Shown here: positions 28,338 to 35,024 of the stretch, piece after piece
Position numbering within the stretch: position 1 is the first letter of the stretch
How the letters are laid out: every line of letters begins with the position of its first letter
Assembly: GCF_000348925.1 (NCBI RefSeq)
Contig: NZ_AODQ01000010.1
Location: 1-64,000 of the forward strand
Reading direction: 5' to 3'
DNA from: Cesiribacter andamanensis AMV16
Lineage (GTDB): Bacteria > Bacteroidota > Bacteroidia > Cytophagales > Cyclobacteriaceae
DNA: 64,000 bases
The notes under the pieces: generated by a model
Databases searched by the model: none
What the model was told of the DNA's origin: nothing
Seen by the model: the letters and a program-made list of their open reading frames with translations, nothing else
Made by a program: the position numbers and the translations under genes

Positions 28338-28382
28338 AACGCCTGCTGAGGAGTGGAAGCATGGAACGCAGCAGCAGGCGTT
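28338..28382. repeat. 11-bp perfect inverted repeat (hairpin)
   Basis: AACGCCTGCTG at 28,338-28,348 pairs with CAGCAGGCGTT at 28,372-28,382, leaving a 23-nt loop. It lies in the 28,146-28,557 spacer, which is G/C-rich, contains a direct repeat of GGCGGCTGTGC at both sides of the hairpin, and holds no gene. No T run follows, so it does not look like a terminator. Confidence 0.6.
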
Positions 28383-28557
28383 TGGCTGGAGCGATGGGCC
28401 TGAAGGGAGTGGAATAGGGCGGCTGTGCAACGAGTAAGAAAGAATCTCCCCCCTACTCAGCTAAGGGCAATCTTTACATACGGACTGATCTTGACAAAAG
28501 CACCAAGCTTAAGAAAGAAGAGGAGCCCTGCGGCTCCCCTTCTGAAGAAGGCACCCC

Positions 28558-28881
28558 TTAGTCAAGGTCGTTGAGGCTGCGCACCGGAATAGGATCGGTG
28601 AGAGGCGTTATGTCGAACGCTGGATCCAAGATGATGAGATGGTAACCCCACCTGAGCAGATCTGCCACCTTTGTTTTGGGCCAGGAGTAGACCAGCCAGC
28701 TAATTCGGTCGAAGCTGGCCAGGAAGAGGACCTCGTCCTTGAGCCTTTTGTTTCTTTTGATCTTGTTCCAGTAATTGGGAACAAATTCGGTGTAGACCCT
28801 TCCAATGCTACGCTGCTGCTCTGGGTCAATGTAAAAGGACAGCTGATTCTTTTCCCTGTTTCCATTCGTTAGATTTTCCAT
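28558..28881 (-). CDS. Hypothetical protein, 107 residues
   Basis: Not recognised. MENLTNGNREKNQLSFYIDPEQQRSIGRVYTEFVPNYWNKIKRNKRLKDEVLFLASFDRISWLVYSWP... is a mixed alpha/beta soluble protein with no signal peptide. Overlapping open frames exist, but only this one has normal protein composition. The gene is on the same strand as the DUF932 gene, about 600 bp upstream of it, and has a homologous structured leader, so the two are probably regulated in the same way. Confidence 0.55.
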   Translation of the reverse strand: MENLTNGNREKNQLSFYIDPEQQRSIGRVYTEFVPNYWNKIKRNKRLKDEVLFLASFDRISWLVYSWPKTKVADLLRWGYHLIILDPAFDITPLTDPIPVRSLNDLD

Positions 28882-29062
28882 GGTGGTAAGGTTTGGTGAG
28901 ACATTTGTTTATCGATGCGGCGCTTCCATGGGTGAGAGGGACTAAAGCAAGGGAAGGACCTAAAAAAGTCAGGAGGGTTCCCTCCGGGAGACCTTACTTT
29001 TTTTGGGACTGTACTTGCGCTGTCCCGAGCATCCCATACCTTGCAGCAACGATAGAGAAATG
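28882..29062 (-). promoter_or_regulatory. Structured 5' leader of the 107-residue gene (leader B)
   Basis: Same order as leader A: near the ATG, ACATTTGTTTATCGATGCGG; then GGGAC (28,949-28,953), GCAAG, a run of six A, an inner hairpin GGAGGGTTCCCTCC, a run of seven T, CTTGCGCTGTCCC and finally ATACCTTGCAGCAACGATAGA. The conserved blocks and pairings match leader A while loop sequences differ. Confidence 0.62.
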
Positions 29063-29266
29063 TCTGGTTCGGGTTAGCAGCGGCGGTGGAGCCACGCGGG
29101 CGAGGATGGAGGGGTTTGTCTAAGCTCTTTTTTGTGGCCACCTCAGCTGGACCAAGGACAGCGGGGTTAATTCACAAAAAAAGCGAGCCCCGAGAGCCGT
29201 GCCGAAGGTCGCCCCCAAATTAAAAGCGGGATGAATTTAACTTTAGCTTGAGCTTTAGGAGAAGAT

Positions 29267-29308
29267 AACAGCCGCCTTAGTAACCCTAAACCTGGTGAGG
29301 CTGCTGTT
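29267..29308 (-). terminator. Probable terminator after the AIPR gene
   Basis: AACAGCCGCCT (29,267-29,277) pairs with AGGCTGCTGTT (29,298-29,308) with one mismatch, next to a T6 run on the plus strand. It is about 120 bp beyond the AIPR stop. With the T run on the plus side it could also stop transcription coming from the left. Confidence 0.45.
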
Positions 29309-29419
29309 TTTTGGTTGCTTTTGGGGAAATCCGGTTCGGAAGAGAAAAATTACCGGCGAGTGGTGTTAGCTGGAGGAGAATCACCCCCTTTTTCTTGGGG
29401 TTGTGCAACAGCTACTGTT

Positions 29420-29433
29420 GTTGGCAGTAGTTT
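29420..29433. repeat. Inverted repeat at the 3' end of the AIPR cassette
   Basis: GTTGGCAGTAGTTT here is the reverse complement, with one mismatch, of AAATTACTGCCAAC at 31,205-31,218. The repeats sit right at the stop and just before the start of the AIPR gene, which is A/T-rich against its surroundings; this looks like a gene cassette with terminal repeats. Confidence 0.6.
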
Positions 29434-31198
29434 ATTCTTTTTTATAATATTCAATCAGGTCCTTTTCAAACTGTGTACTATCAAACCACTTTGAATAGTT
29501 GTAACTTTGATATTCCTTAATTTCTCCTGTTTTCTTGTCTTTACGAGTTTTAGTATTTGCGTACGAGTCTTGAAACGATTTGAGGAAGTTTTCCCAGCCC
29601 TCATTAAGTGTTTTGTAATCCTGTTCAATATTCATCTCATAATCTTCAATGTTTTCCGGCTTAAACAGTATTGTCATTGCTCTTACTTTCGCATAAGTGC
29701 TTAAATCAACTCTTTGGTTTGGGTGTTTAAGCTTGCTTATTTTTTTAAAACAAAGAAAACCGTAATAGCTATTATCTAAAGATGTTTTGTCTGTCAGCTC
29801 CTCAAAACTAAGATCTTGCCTAATAAACAATTTCTTCTCTCTGGCTTTTGTAACTTTCCCATTAGAGCAATAGAACATTCTGAAGAACAAATTTCTTTCT
29901 AGAATACTCTTAGCAGGGATATATCCATTAAAAACTCCATCCGCAAATTCACCTCTCTTTCTTTCATAAAGCAACCCGTAATTATCGAAAAGCCACTTTT
30001 GAATTTTTACTTGTAACTCATCATTAGATATTTTATCTGCATTAATTACAGGAGTTTGCTGGTTTGTCGCGTTTGAAATATTTTTTATTAAATCTACTTT
30101 GTTTTCATGGTTGCTATTTTCAAGGAGTGTTATAATCTTTACCAAGACCTCTTTGCTTTGAAAAACTTTTTCAACCTCATTCCCTATGTTTTCCTCATAT
30201 ATTCGGCTTAACGTATATGAAGTTTGTCCGCCATTAATTATTTGTGGGTTCTTTACAATCAACTGGGCTTTGTTCTTTTGACCAATTCTCTCATTGATGT
30301 AAGTTTCATCAGATAACATTGTTACACCATTATTATAAAGAGCAAACTCATTCGTGGTGTTCTCAATTATAGTTTCTTTAATTGCCGTATTTACTTTTTT
30401 GCCCTCATGTCCAAGATAACTTCTAGGATTGTATTTTAATATTGAGTTCTTATACTTGTACATGATTCGTCCAAGTTCGATTGTTGGAACAAATAACACC
30501 GTAATTTCACATTCCCCCTTTTCTGTGAGAACGGTATAACTAATCTTACTTCCAGCATTCTTATTGCTTAGATCAATATTTATACTCAAGTCAGATGCTT
30601 GGTAATAAGTCCCAGTGATTACAGGAAAAACCAAATCCTCATAACAACGGCTAAAATCAAAAACAGAAGAAGAAAATCCTCCAGTCAATTTTCTTAGATC
30701 ACTAGTTTTTACATCTTTTAGATTTGCCAGAATTATTACTTGGTAAGAATATCTTGCTATATCGTCTATTGATGATATTTCCCTTTGCAGTTGTTTTATT
30801 TTTCCACTGTATTCGTTACCCTCTTCATCAGTCGATTCACCATCTAATATTCGATTAACATCCATCACTAAGATTTCAGACAAATCAATTTGCTTACTTT
30901 CAAAGTTTTTGTCGTTTGTTCGAAATTTGGATTGTATAAAGTATATAGTCTTAGTATCAGAATGGATATAATATCCATCTATTCCTCCGTCATATGAACC
31001 GTCAGTAATAAAATGTTCTCTTTCTGTGAAATCAAGAAGTCCAAATTTGACTTTTAGATAAAGATGAATAAATGCTCTTGCCCTTGATTGGTTTTGTTTT
31101 TCAATATCTGCGTTTTTAGGATACTTTTTATTCATAGAAGAGGGAGCTTCCTTAACTATTGTATCCAGAATATTTATCAGGGTTTGATATTTTTTCAT
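29432..31198 (-). CDS. AIPR family abortive-infection phage-resistance protein
   Basis: 588 residues. The N-terminal part has ITDGSYDGGIDGYYI (65-78) followed by YFIQSKF (86-92), the pattern of a restriction-endonuclease-like fold. The AIPR region follows, with FALYNNGVTMLSDE (about 285) and the characteristic PQIINGGQTSYTL (about 315), then NATNQQTPVINADKISN. AIPR proteins act in phage abortive infection and are often next to restriction or Abi genes. The gene is strongly A/T-rich compared with neighbours and is bounded by inverted repeats, so it was probably acquired as a unit. Confidence 0.88.
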   Translation of the reverse strand: MKKYQTLINILDTIVKEAPSSMNKKYPKNADIEKQNQSRARAFIHLYLKVKFGLLDFTEREHFITDGSYDGGIDGYYIHSDTKTIYFIQSKFRTNDKNFESKQIDLSEILVMDVNRILDGESTDEEGNEYSGKIKQLQREISSIDDIARYSYQVIILANLKDVKTSDLRKLTGGFSSSVFDFSRCYEDLVFPVITGTYYQASDLSINIDLSNKNAGSKISYTVLTEKGECEITVLFVPTIELGRIMYKYKNSILKYNPRSYLGHEGKKVNTAIKETIIENTTNEFALYNNGVTMLSDETYINERIGQKNKAQLIVKNPQIINGGQTSYTLSRIYEENIGNEVEKVFQSKEVLVKIITLLENSNHENKVDLIKNISNATNQQTPVINADKISNDELQVKIQKWLFDNYGLLYERKRGEFADGVFNGYIPAKSILERNLFFRMFYCSNGKVTKAREKKLFIRQDLSFEELTDKTSLDNSYYGFLCFKKISKLKHPNQRVDLSTYAKVRAMTILFKPENIEDYEMNIEQDYKTLNEGWENFLKSFQDSYANTKTRKDKKTGEIKEYQSYNYSKWFDSTQFEKDLIEYYKKE

Positions 31199-31204
31199 TC
31201 TTTA

Positions 31205-31218
31205 AAATTACTGCCAAC
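31205..31218. repeat. Inverted repeat at the 5' end of the AIPR cassette
   Basis: AAATTACTGCCAAC, partner of 29,420-29,433 (13 of 14 bases; TACTGCCAAC is perfect over ten). It begins 6 bp before the AIPR start codon. A small hairpin, GCGGA-aagc-TCCGC, follows at 31,230-31,243. The remainder of the spacer up to 31,615 shows nothing else I can name. Confidence 0.6.
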
Positions 31219-31615
31219 GTTCAGTCTGTGCGGAAAGCTCCGCGAATAAAGCTGTTGAATTCTCTTCACTTTAACAATAGGGTTTTGTAAATTTAGGCAT
31301 GCACCACCTGACAGGCCAAGACACGAGTCAGACTTTTTCAACTAGTCTGGAGGCATCCATTTCAGCTGAGAACCCCGTGCGGCTTATCGATGCTTTTGTA
31401 GATGCACAGCCCCTTTTTGGATATCCATTTTAAGGATGTGATTTCTAAAGCAACAGAAAGATCAGCCTTAAATCCTTCCCTCCTTTGAAGCTTTCCCCTA
31501 GAACAAAATAGGACATCATTATCTTTTAGTCACCATCTAAGCCCAAAAATCAACTGATCCATATCCTGCTATAGGCCCTAAAAGTAGCACGCCCGCTCTA
31601 GCTCAGTCCTGAAAT

Positions 31616-32311
31616 TCAATATTTGTTAGCCATATGCTTCAATTGTGTTGTAACATTATTAAGAAGAGCTAGCCAAGGTTCAATGTCGGAATCAATCATG
31701 TCTAAAATACCTATGATAAATCCATGAACAGCCACCGCTTCTGAACAATCAAACCCCGTTCCGTTAAAACATATGGGTTCATTATGATTGATACGATTAC
31801 GGAACTGGCGGATGTTGTAAAGCTGATTATATATGTTAGAACGAGAAATTTGAGAAGTGTTATTTACAAAAATTCTTCTTGGAAGGCCGTTAAGAACTTT
31901 GAAGCATTTTAGGTCAAAGAAATTGGTCCAAAATCCCAGCATAACCTCAGCAACAATTTTAGATGAATTAGGAATACCCTTGTTTCTGAGAATGCTTTTT
32001 TCAGCCTTCAGAACCTCCTGCTGCATGTATTTGTCACCCAGTCCGGGATCATTCATAAATCCATACTTTTCATTAATAATCCAATCAGGATCATTAAAAG
32101 CAGCAGTCAATAAGTCGTTGAGAGCATTTCGTAGCACTACTTCAAAAACACCTAAAAGAGGATGAAATGCTTGAGCCAATTTTAAATTGTCCAAGTACAG
32201 TTCAGTGGCTAACGTGTAATTCAAGGCTTTAGAACCTTTTCCAGCTGTGGCAATAAGGTAGCGGGTAACTCTGGGAGAAGAAAATAGAGCTTGTAATTTA
32301 TTGTAATTCAT
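31616..32311 (-). CDS. Abi_2-like abortive infection protein (AbiD/F group, HEPN)
   Basis: About 231 residues from MNYNKLQALFSSPRVTRYL; the frame stays open to 32,530 but that extension runs through the integrase terminator and is not credible. LLGVFEVVLRNALNDLL is the usual Abi_2 helix, and RQFRNRINHNEP carries the R-x4-H motif of HEPN ribonucleases (RNRINH). Abi_2 proteins stop phage growth by RNA cleavage, as far as the family is understood. It stands between the AIPR gene and the integrase, at the edge of the island. Confidence 0.82.
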   Translation of the reverse strand: MNYNKLQALFSSPRVTRYLIATAGKGSKALNYTLATELYLDNLKLAQAFHPLLGVFEVVLRNALNDLLTAAFNDPDWIINEKYGFMNDPGLGDKYMQQEVLKAEKSILRNKGIPNSSKIVAEVMLGFWTNFFDLKCFKVLNGLPRRIFVNNTSQISRSNIYNQLYNIRQFRNRINHNEPICFNGTGFDCSEAVAVHGFIIGILDMIDSDIEPWLALLNNVTTQLKHMANKY

Positions 32312-32435
32312 TGGCCTGTAACAAATAATAAAATAAATCCATATATGGAACAATATCTCCGAAAAAACCGTAATATTGTAGTGTAATGCTTGGTAAAGCC
32401 TCTCCCCTTGCGGGACGTAACCAAGTCTAAGGAAT

Positions 32436-32460
32436 AAAAGCCTCTCTTCGAGAGGCTTTT
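32436..32460 (-). terminator. Terminator of the integrase gene
   Basis: Perfect 10-bp stem: AAAAGCCTCT (32,436-32,445) and AGAGGCTTTT (32,451-32,460) with a CTTCG loop. It lies 80 bp past the integrase stop and, having A and T runs on both sides, can act in both directions. Confidence 0.75.
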
Positions 32461-32541
32461 GATTTTTAAGGCGTTCCTGCCTAAGCATGTCACACCTATA
32501 AACAGACCCTGATGTGAGATTTGGTTGCAACAGCCGACTCC

Positions 32542-33771
32542 TTACCTTAAGGCATCCTCAATCTGTGAAGCGACCAGGGTATCATCAATCTCTTCCAGAT
32601 AAACAGCTGTTTGGAGCTCCGTTTCATGCCCTAAGGCCCCCTGGATAATGCCTACATCCACTTTCTTACTCCGCAGGTTGCTGGCAAAGGAATGACGGGC
32701 CACATAAGAAGTCAGGTGCTTGTTCAGGCCGATCTTTTCCGCCATGATCCTTAGATCTTCGTTCAGGTCCTTCAGCGCACTGTCGATGCGCACATCGATC
32801 TTTTTGGGCGTATCATGCTGCTTCATCAGAATTGGAAAGAGGTAGTCTCCATCACTTTGCAGGGGGTACTCCCTGAACAGCTGAATGATCGCATAGGCCT
32901 TTGAATGCAGCTTGAAGTTGTAGGCCCGCTTATTCTTGGAGCGTACGTATGAAAGCTCATCACCACGCAGGTGCACCTTATCCTTGAGCTGGGCCAGGTC
33001 AATAAAGTTAATGCCCCTGGCATAGTAGCTGAACAGGAAGTACTGCTGCGAGCGGTACAGTCGACTCCCCAGCTCAAACTGCAGATTCTCAATCGCCTGG
33101 ATATACTCAAAATTGATGGCGCGTTTGGAGGTCTTAAACTTCCGATACACCTTAAACTTGATGTATTTGGAAGGATGCAGTTCTTTAGCGGCAATGCCTT
33201 CTTCGACTGCTAGGTTCCAGAGGCGGTAGAAGGTGCGTAGATAGTGGCTAATGCTGCTTTCTTTTGGCACGTTCTGGAGAAGATACTTTTCCAGCTGCTC
33301 ACAATCGCTTTTGGAAAAGGTCCCGAACACCTTGTCCTTACCACCTAGGAAGTTGCTGAGCATGGCTTTACAGTGCCTGAACACATTGGCATACCCGATC
33401 CGACCTTCCTTCTCCAGGTCAGCTATTACCTTATCAAAGAACTCCAGTATTTTACGGACACTTTGGTTGCGGGTCTTTTGCAGCTTTTGCTTAAGTTCGG
33501 CGGGAGTCAGGGAGGTATGTGCTTTACGGGCCAGCCTCAGTTCGAAGTCTGCTTCTTCCTTTAACCGGACGATCTCCTTGACGATTTCTTTGAACCTGGG
33601 ATGAGCAGGCAGAGGCATCTCGTTGGCTTCATCCCAGTGCTCCGGCAGGGAGCTATAGCCAAGGCCAATGTACTTGACATCTTTATACGCGGTCAGGCGA
33701 AGCCGGATCTCATGCTCGCCGTTCGCCGTTTTCTTGTAGGTCCACAGAAGGGCTTTGATGATCATTTCCAT
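32542..33771 (-). CDS. Tyrosine recombinase/integrase of the genomic island
   Basis: 409 residues, the usual size for Bacteroidota phage-type integrases. An N-terminal arm-binding/SAM-like part (1-215) is followed by the catalytic domain: Arg in YYARGINFIDLAQL, TSYVARHSFASNL (Arg, with Tyr at the first His position, common in this phylum), LGHET with its His, and the nucleophile Tyr in TAVYLEEID. All catalytic positions are present, so it is probably active. The gene ends at its own terminator and begins 165 bp from the tRNA-Ala fragment, as expected for an integrase next to its att site. MIIKALLW (33,765) is an alternative start. Confidence 0.93.
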   Translation of the reverse strand: MEMIIKALLWTYKKTANGEHEIRLRLTAYKDVKYIGLGYSSLPEHWDEANEMPLPAHPRFKEIVKEIVRLKEEADFELRLARKAHTSLTPAELKQKLQKTRNQSVRKILEFFDKVIADLEKEGRIGYANVFRHCKAMLSNFLGGKDKVFGTFSKSDCEQLEKYLLQNVPKESSISHYLRTFYRLWNLAVEEGIAAKELHPSKYIKFKVYRKFKTSKRAINFEYIQAIENLQFELGSRLYRSQQYFLFSYYARGINFIDLAQLKDKVHLRGDELSYVRSKNKRAYNFKLHSKAYAIIQLFREYPLQSDGDYLFPILMKQHDTPKKIDVRIDSALKDLNEDLRIMAEKIGLNKHLTSYVARHSFASNLRSKKVDVGIIQGALGHETELQTAVYLEEIDDTLVASQIEDALR

Positions 33772-33802
33772 AGACCTAAGATACGGAAAAAAAGCGTGCT
33801 TA

Positions 33803-33924
33803 GGTAAAACTAAGGTAAAACTACAGCTTGGTTTATATTGACTTTATTTGAGAAAGGGTGCAAGTGAAAAATGCCACTTCAAGCAAATAAGCATATATTT
33901 TGTGGCTGTTTGGGTAAAACTAAA
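33803..33924. repeat. Three GGTAAAACTA copies between integrase and att site
   Basis: GGTAAAACTAA at 33,803-33,813, GGTAAAACTAC at 33,814-33,824 directly adjacent, and GGTAAAACTAAA at 33,913-33,924, 12 bp from the tRNA fragment. Direct repeats next to the core site are the usual form of arm-type integrase binding sites; this is inferred from position. Confidence 0.55.
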
Positions 33925-33935
33925 ATTACCAAAAT

Positions 33936-33985
33936 CTTGCATGGCATGCAAGAGGTCATCGGTTCGACTCCGATATTCTCCACCA
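33936..33985 (+). tRNA. tRNA-Ala(GGC), 3' fragment only: island attachment site
   Basis: CTTGC-ATGGCAT-GCAAG (33,936-33,952) is a complete anticodon arm with anticodon GGC, followed by the variable bases, the T arm GGTTCGACTCC, the 3' acceptor strand and an encoded CCA. Upstream there is no D arm or 5' acceptor strand; ATTCTCC has no partner. So this is the 3' half left behind by integration, and the intact tRNA should be at the other end of the island, outside the window. Confidence 0.85.
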
Positions 33986-33986
33986 A

Positions 33987-34016
33987 AACCCGACAGACAC
34001 CTGTCGGGTTTTTTTG
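33987..34016 (+). terminator. Native terminator of the tRNA-Ala gene
   Basis: AACCCGACAG (33,987-33,996), loop ACAC, CTGTCGGGTT (34,001-34,010), then a T run. It directly follows the CCA end, which supports the idea that the sequence to the right is the original chromosome. Confidence 0.85.
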
Positions 34017-34026
34017 TTTATCTACC

Positions 34027-34284
34027 ATGTACTATACCTATATCGTCTTCTCTGAAAAACTAGACAAGTTTTATGTTGGCGCTACAGAAGACTTACATCG
34101 CCGCATGGAAGAGCACAACACTGGCCGAAGCCCTTACACAAAAACCGGATCCCCATGGCAGCTGGTTTGGTCCAGAGAGTTCAAAATCCGTTCGGAGGCC
34201 CTGGCTGAAGAAAGGAGAATTAAAGGGAAGAAAAGCAGGAAATATATTGAATGGCTAATTGACTCAGCGGGCAAGGCGATATAG
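34027..34284 (+). CDS. GIY-YIG nuclease superfamily protein (UPF0213-like)
   Basis: 85 residues, the usual length, from MYYTYIVFSEKLDKFYVGATED; the frame is open upstream through the tRNA fragment but that part is not protein. YTYIV...FYVGAT corresponds to the GIY...YIG strands, RRMEEHNTG has the conserved Arg and His region and SEALAEERRIKGKKSRKYIEWLI the conserved Glu and Lys helix. The role of these small proteins is uncertain. It follows the tRNA terminator by 10 bp and is the first chromosomal gene beyond the island. Confidence 0.88.
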   Translation: MYYTYIVFSEKLDKFYVGATEDLHRRMEEHNTGRSPYTKTGSPWQLVWSREFKIRSEALAEERRIKGKKSRKYIEWLIDSAGKAI

Positions 34285-34350
34285 TCCAAAGCATCCCGAA
34301 TGCTTTCGGGAAGGTCATCGCCGCCCAAACGTGCGGTAGGAAAAGTCATC

Positions 34351-34941
34351 CTAACGTGCCAGATAGGTAGTGGTGTAGGTATACGTACCGCTAAAGGTAA
34401 TACCTTGGCTAGCATACAGATCCAGCAGGTCCTGGCTGAAAAAATCAGTAATGGGCATACTGCGGGTAATGACCAGCCGATCATCGGTCAACTCCAGCAC
34501 CTCAAAGGTGGCTTCATTGCTAATGGAGCCGTAATTTCCGTTGGGATCGATGTTCATGCCCCCTGCATTCTCACCAATAAAGGTTATTTCGGTAACGGCT
34601 GCATCAGATCTCCAGCGCATCTGCTGAGACTCATCCTGCTGTTTTCCGCAAAAGCCCGGCAGGTAAGTAAGGGCAAAATTACCATCGGCCAGAAAGCGTG
34701 CTGTAATGGCCGACTCGCAGCGGTCCATAAAGCCCGTATGGATCTGCTCCTGTTGCACGGGTACTTGTCCATTAGGCGTAGTCATAACATAGTCGGTTTC
34801 CACAACCACCTGCTCGCCCCCCCAATCGGCCGCCATCAGGCGCTGCTTCTGTTCACTAATGGGGTCGGGATCGTTCTCCTTTTGACAGGCCATGGTGGCC
34901 AGCAGCACAAGAGCTGCCAGCAGGGTAGATAGTTTTTGCAT
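34351..34941 (-). CDS. Lipoprotein, lipocalin-like
   Basis: 196 residues from MQKLSTLLAALVLLATMACQKENDPDP; the ATG at 34,983 would place 14 residues before the signal and lies in the terminator of the upstream gene. LATMAC is a lipobox, so Cys is lipidated after cleavage, and the acidic residues after it suggest surface export in Bacteroidota. The rest is beta-rich, ending DDRLVITRSM...ITFSGTYTYTTTYLA, in the manner of small lipocalin-like domains. No specific function is recognised. It is separated from the OmpA gene by a terminator. Confidence 0.75.
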   Translation of the reverse strand: MQKLSTLLAALVLLATMACQKENDPDPISEQKQRLMAADWGGEQVVVETDYVMTTPNGQVPVQQEQIHTGFMDRCESAITARFLADGNFALTYLPGFCGKQQDESQQMRWRSDAAVTEITFIGENAGGMNIDPNGNYGSISNEATFEVLELTDDRLVITRSMPITDFFSQDLLDLYASQGITFSGTYTYTTTYLAR

Positions 34942-34987
34942 GCGTAGAGAGAAATAGATAAACAATACTTGTATGTAGCTCAAAACT

Positions 34988-35018
34988 AAAAAAACCTGCA
35001 GGTGTTGCAGGTTTTTTT
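34988..35018 (-). terminator. Terminator of the adhesin-PorP-OmpA operon
   Basis: AAAAAAACCTGCA (34,988-35,000), loop GGTGT, TGCAGGTTTTTTT (35,006-35,018): a perfect 13-bp stem, 7 bp beyond the OmpA stop on the minus strand. Confidence 0.85.
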
Positions 35019-35024
35019 TAGTTT

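Noticed and set aside
32312..32530. 73-residue N-terminal extension of the Abi_2 gene
   Set aside because: It would pass through the integrase terminator hairpin and has no resemblance to the family; MNYNKLQ is the natural start.
33910..33985. Complete tRNA-Ala at this place
   Set aside because: The 5' acceptor strand and the D arm are not present upstream of the anticodon arm; only the 3' half is recognisable.
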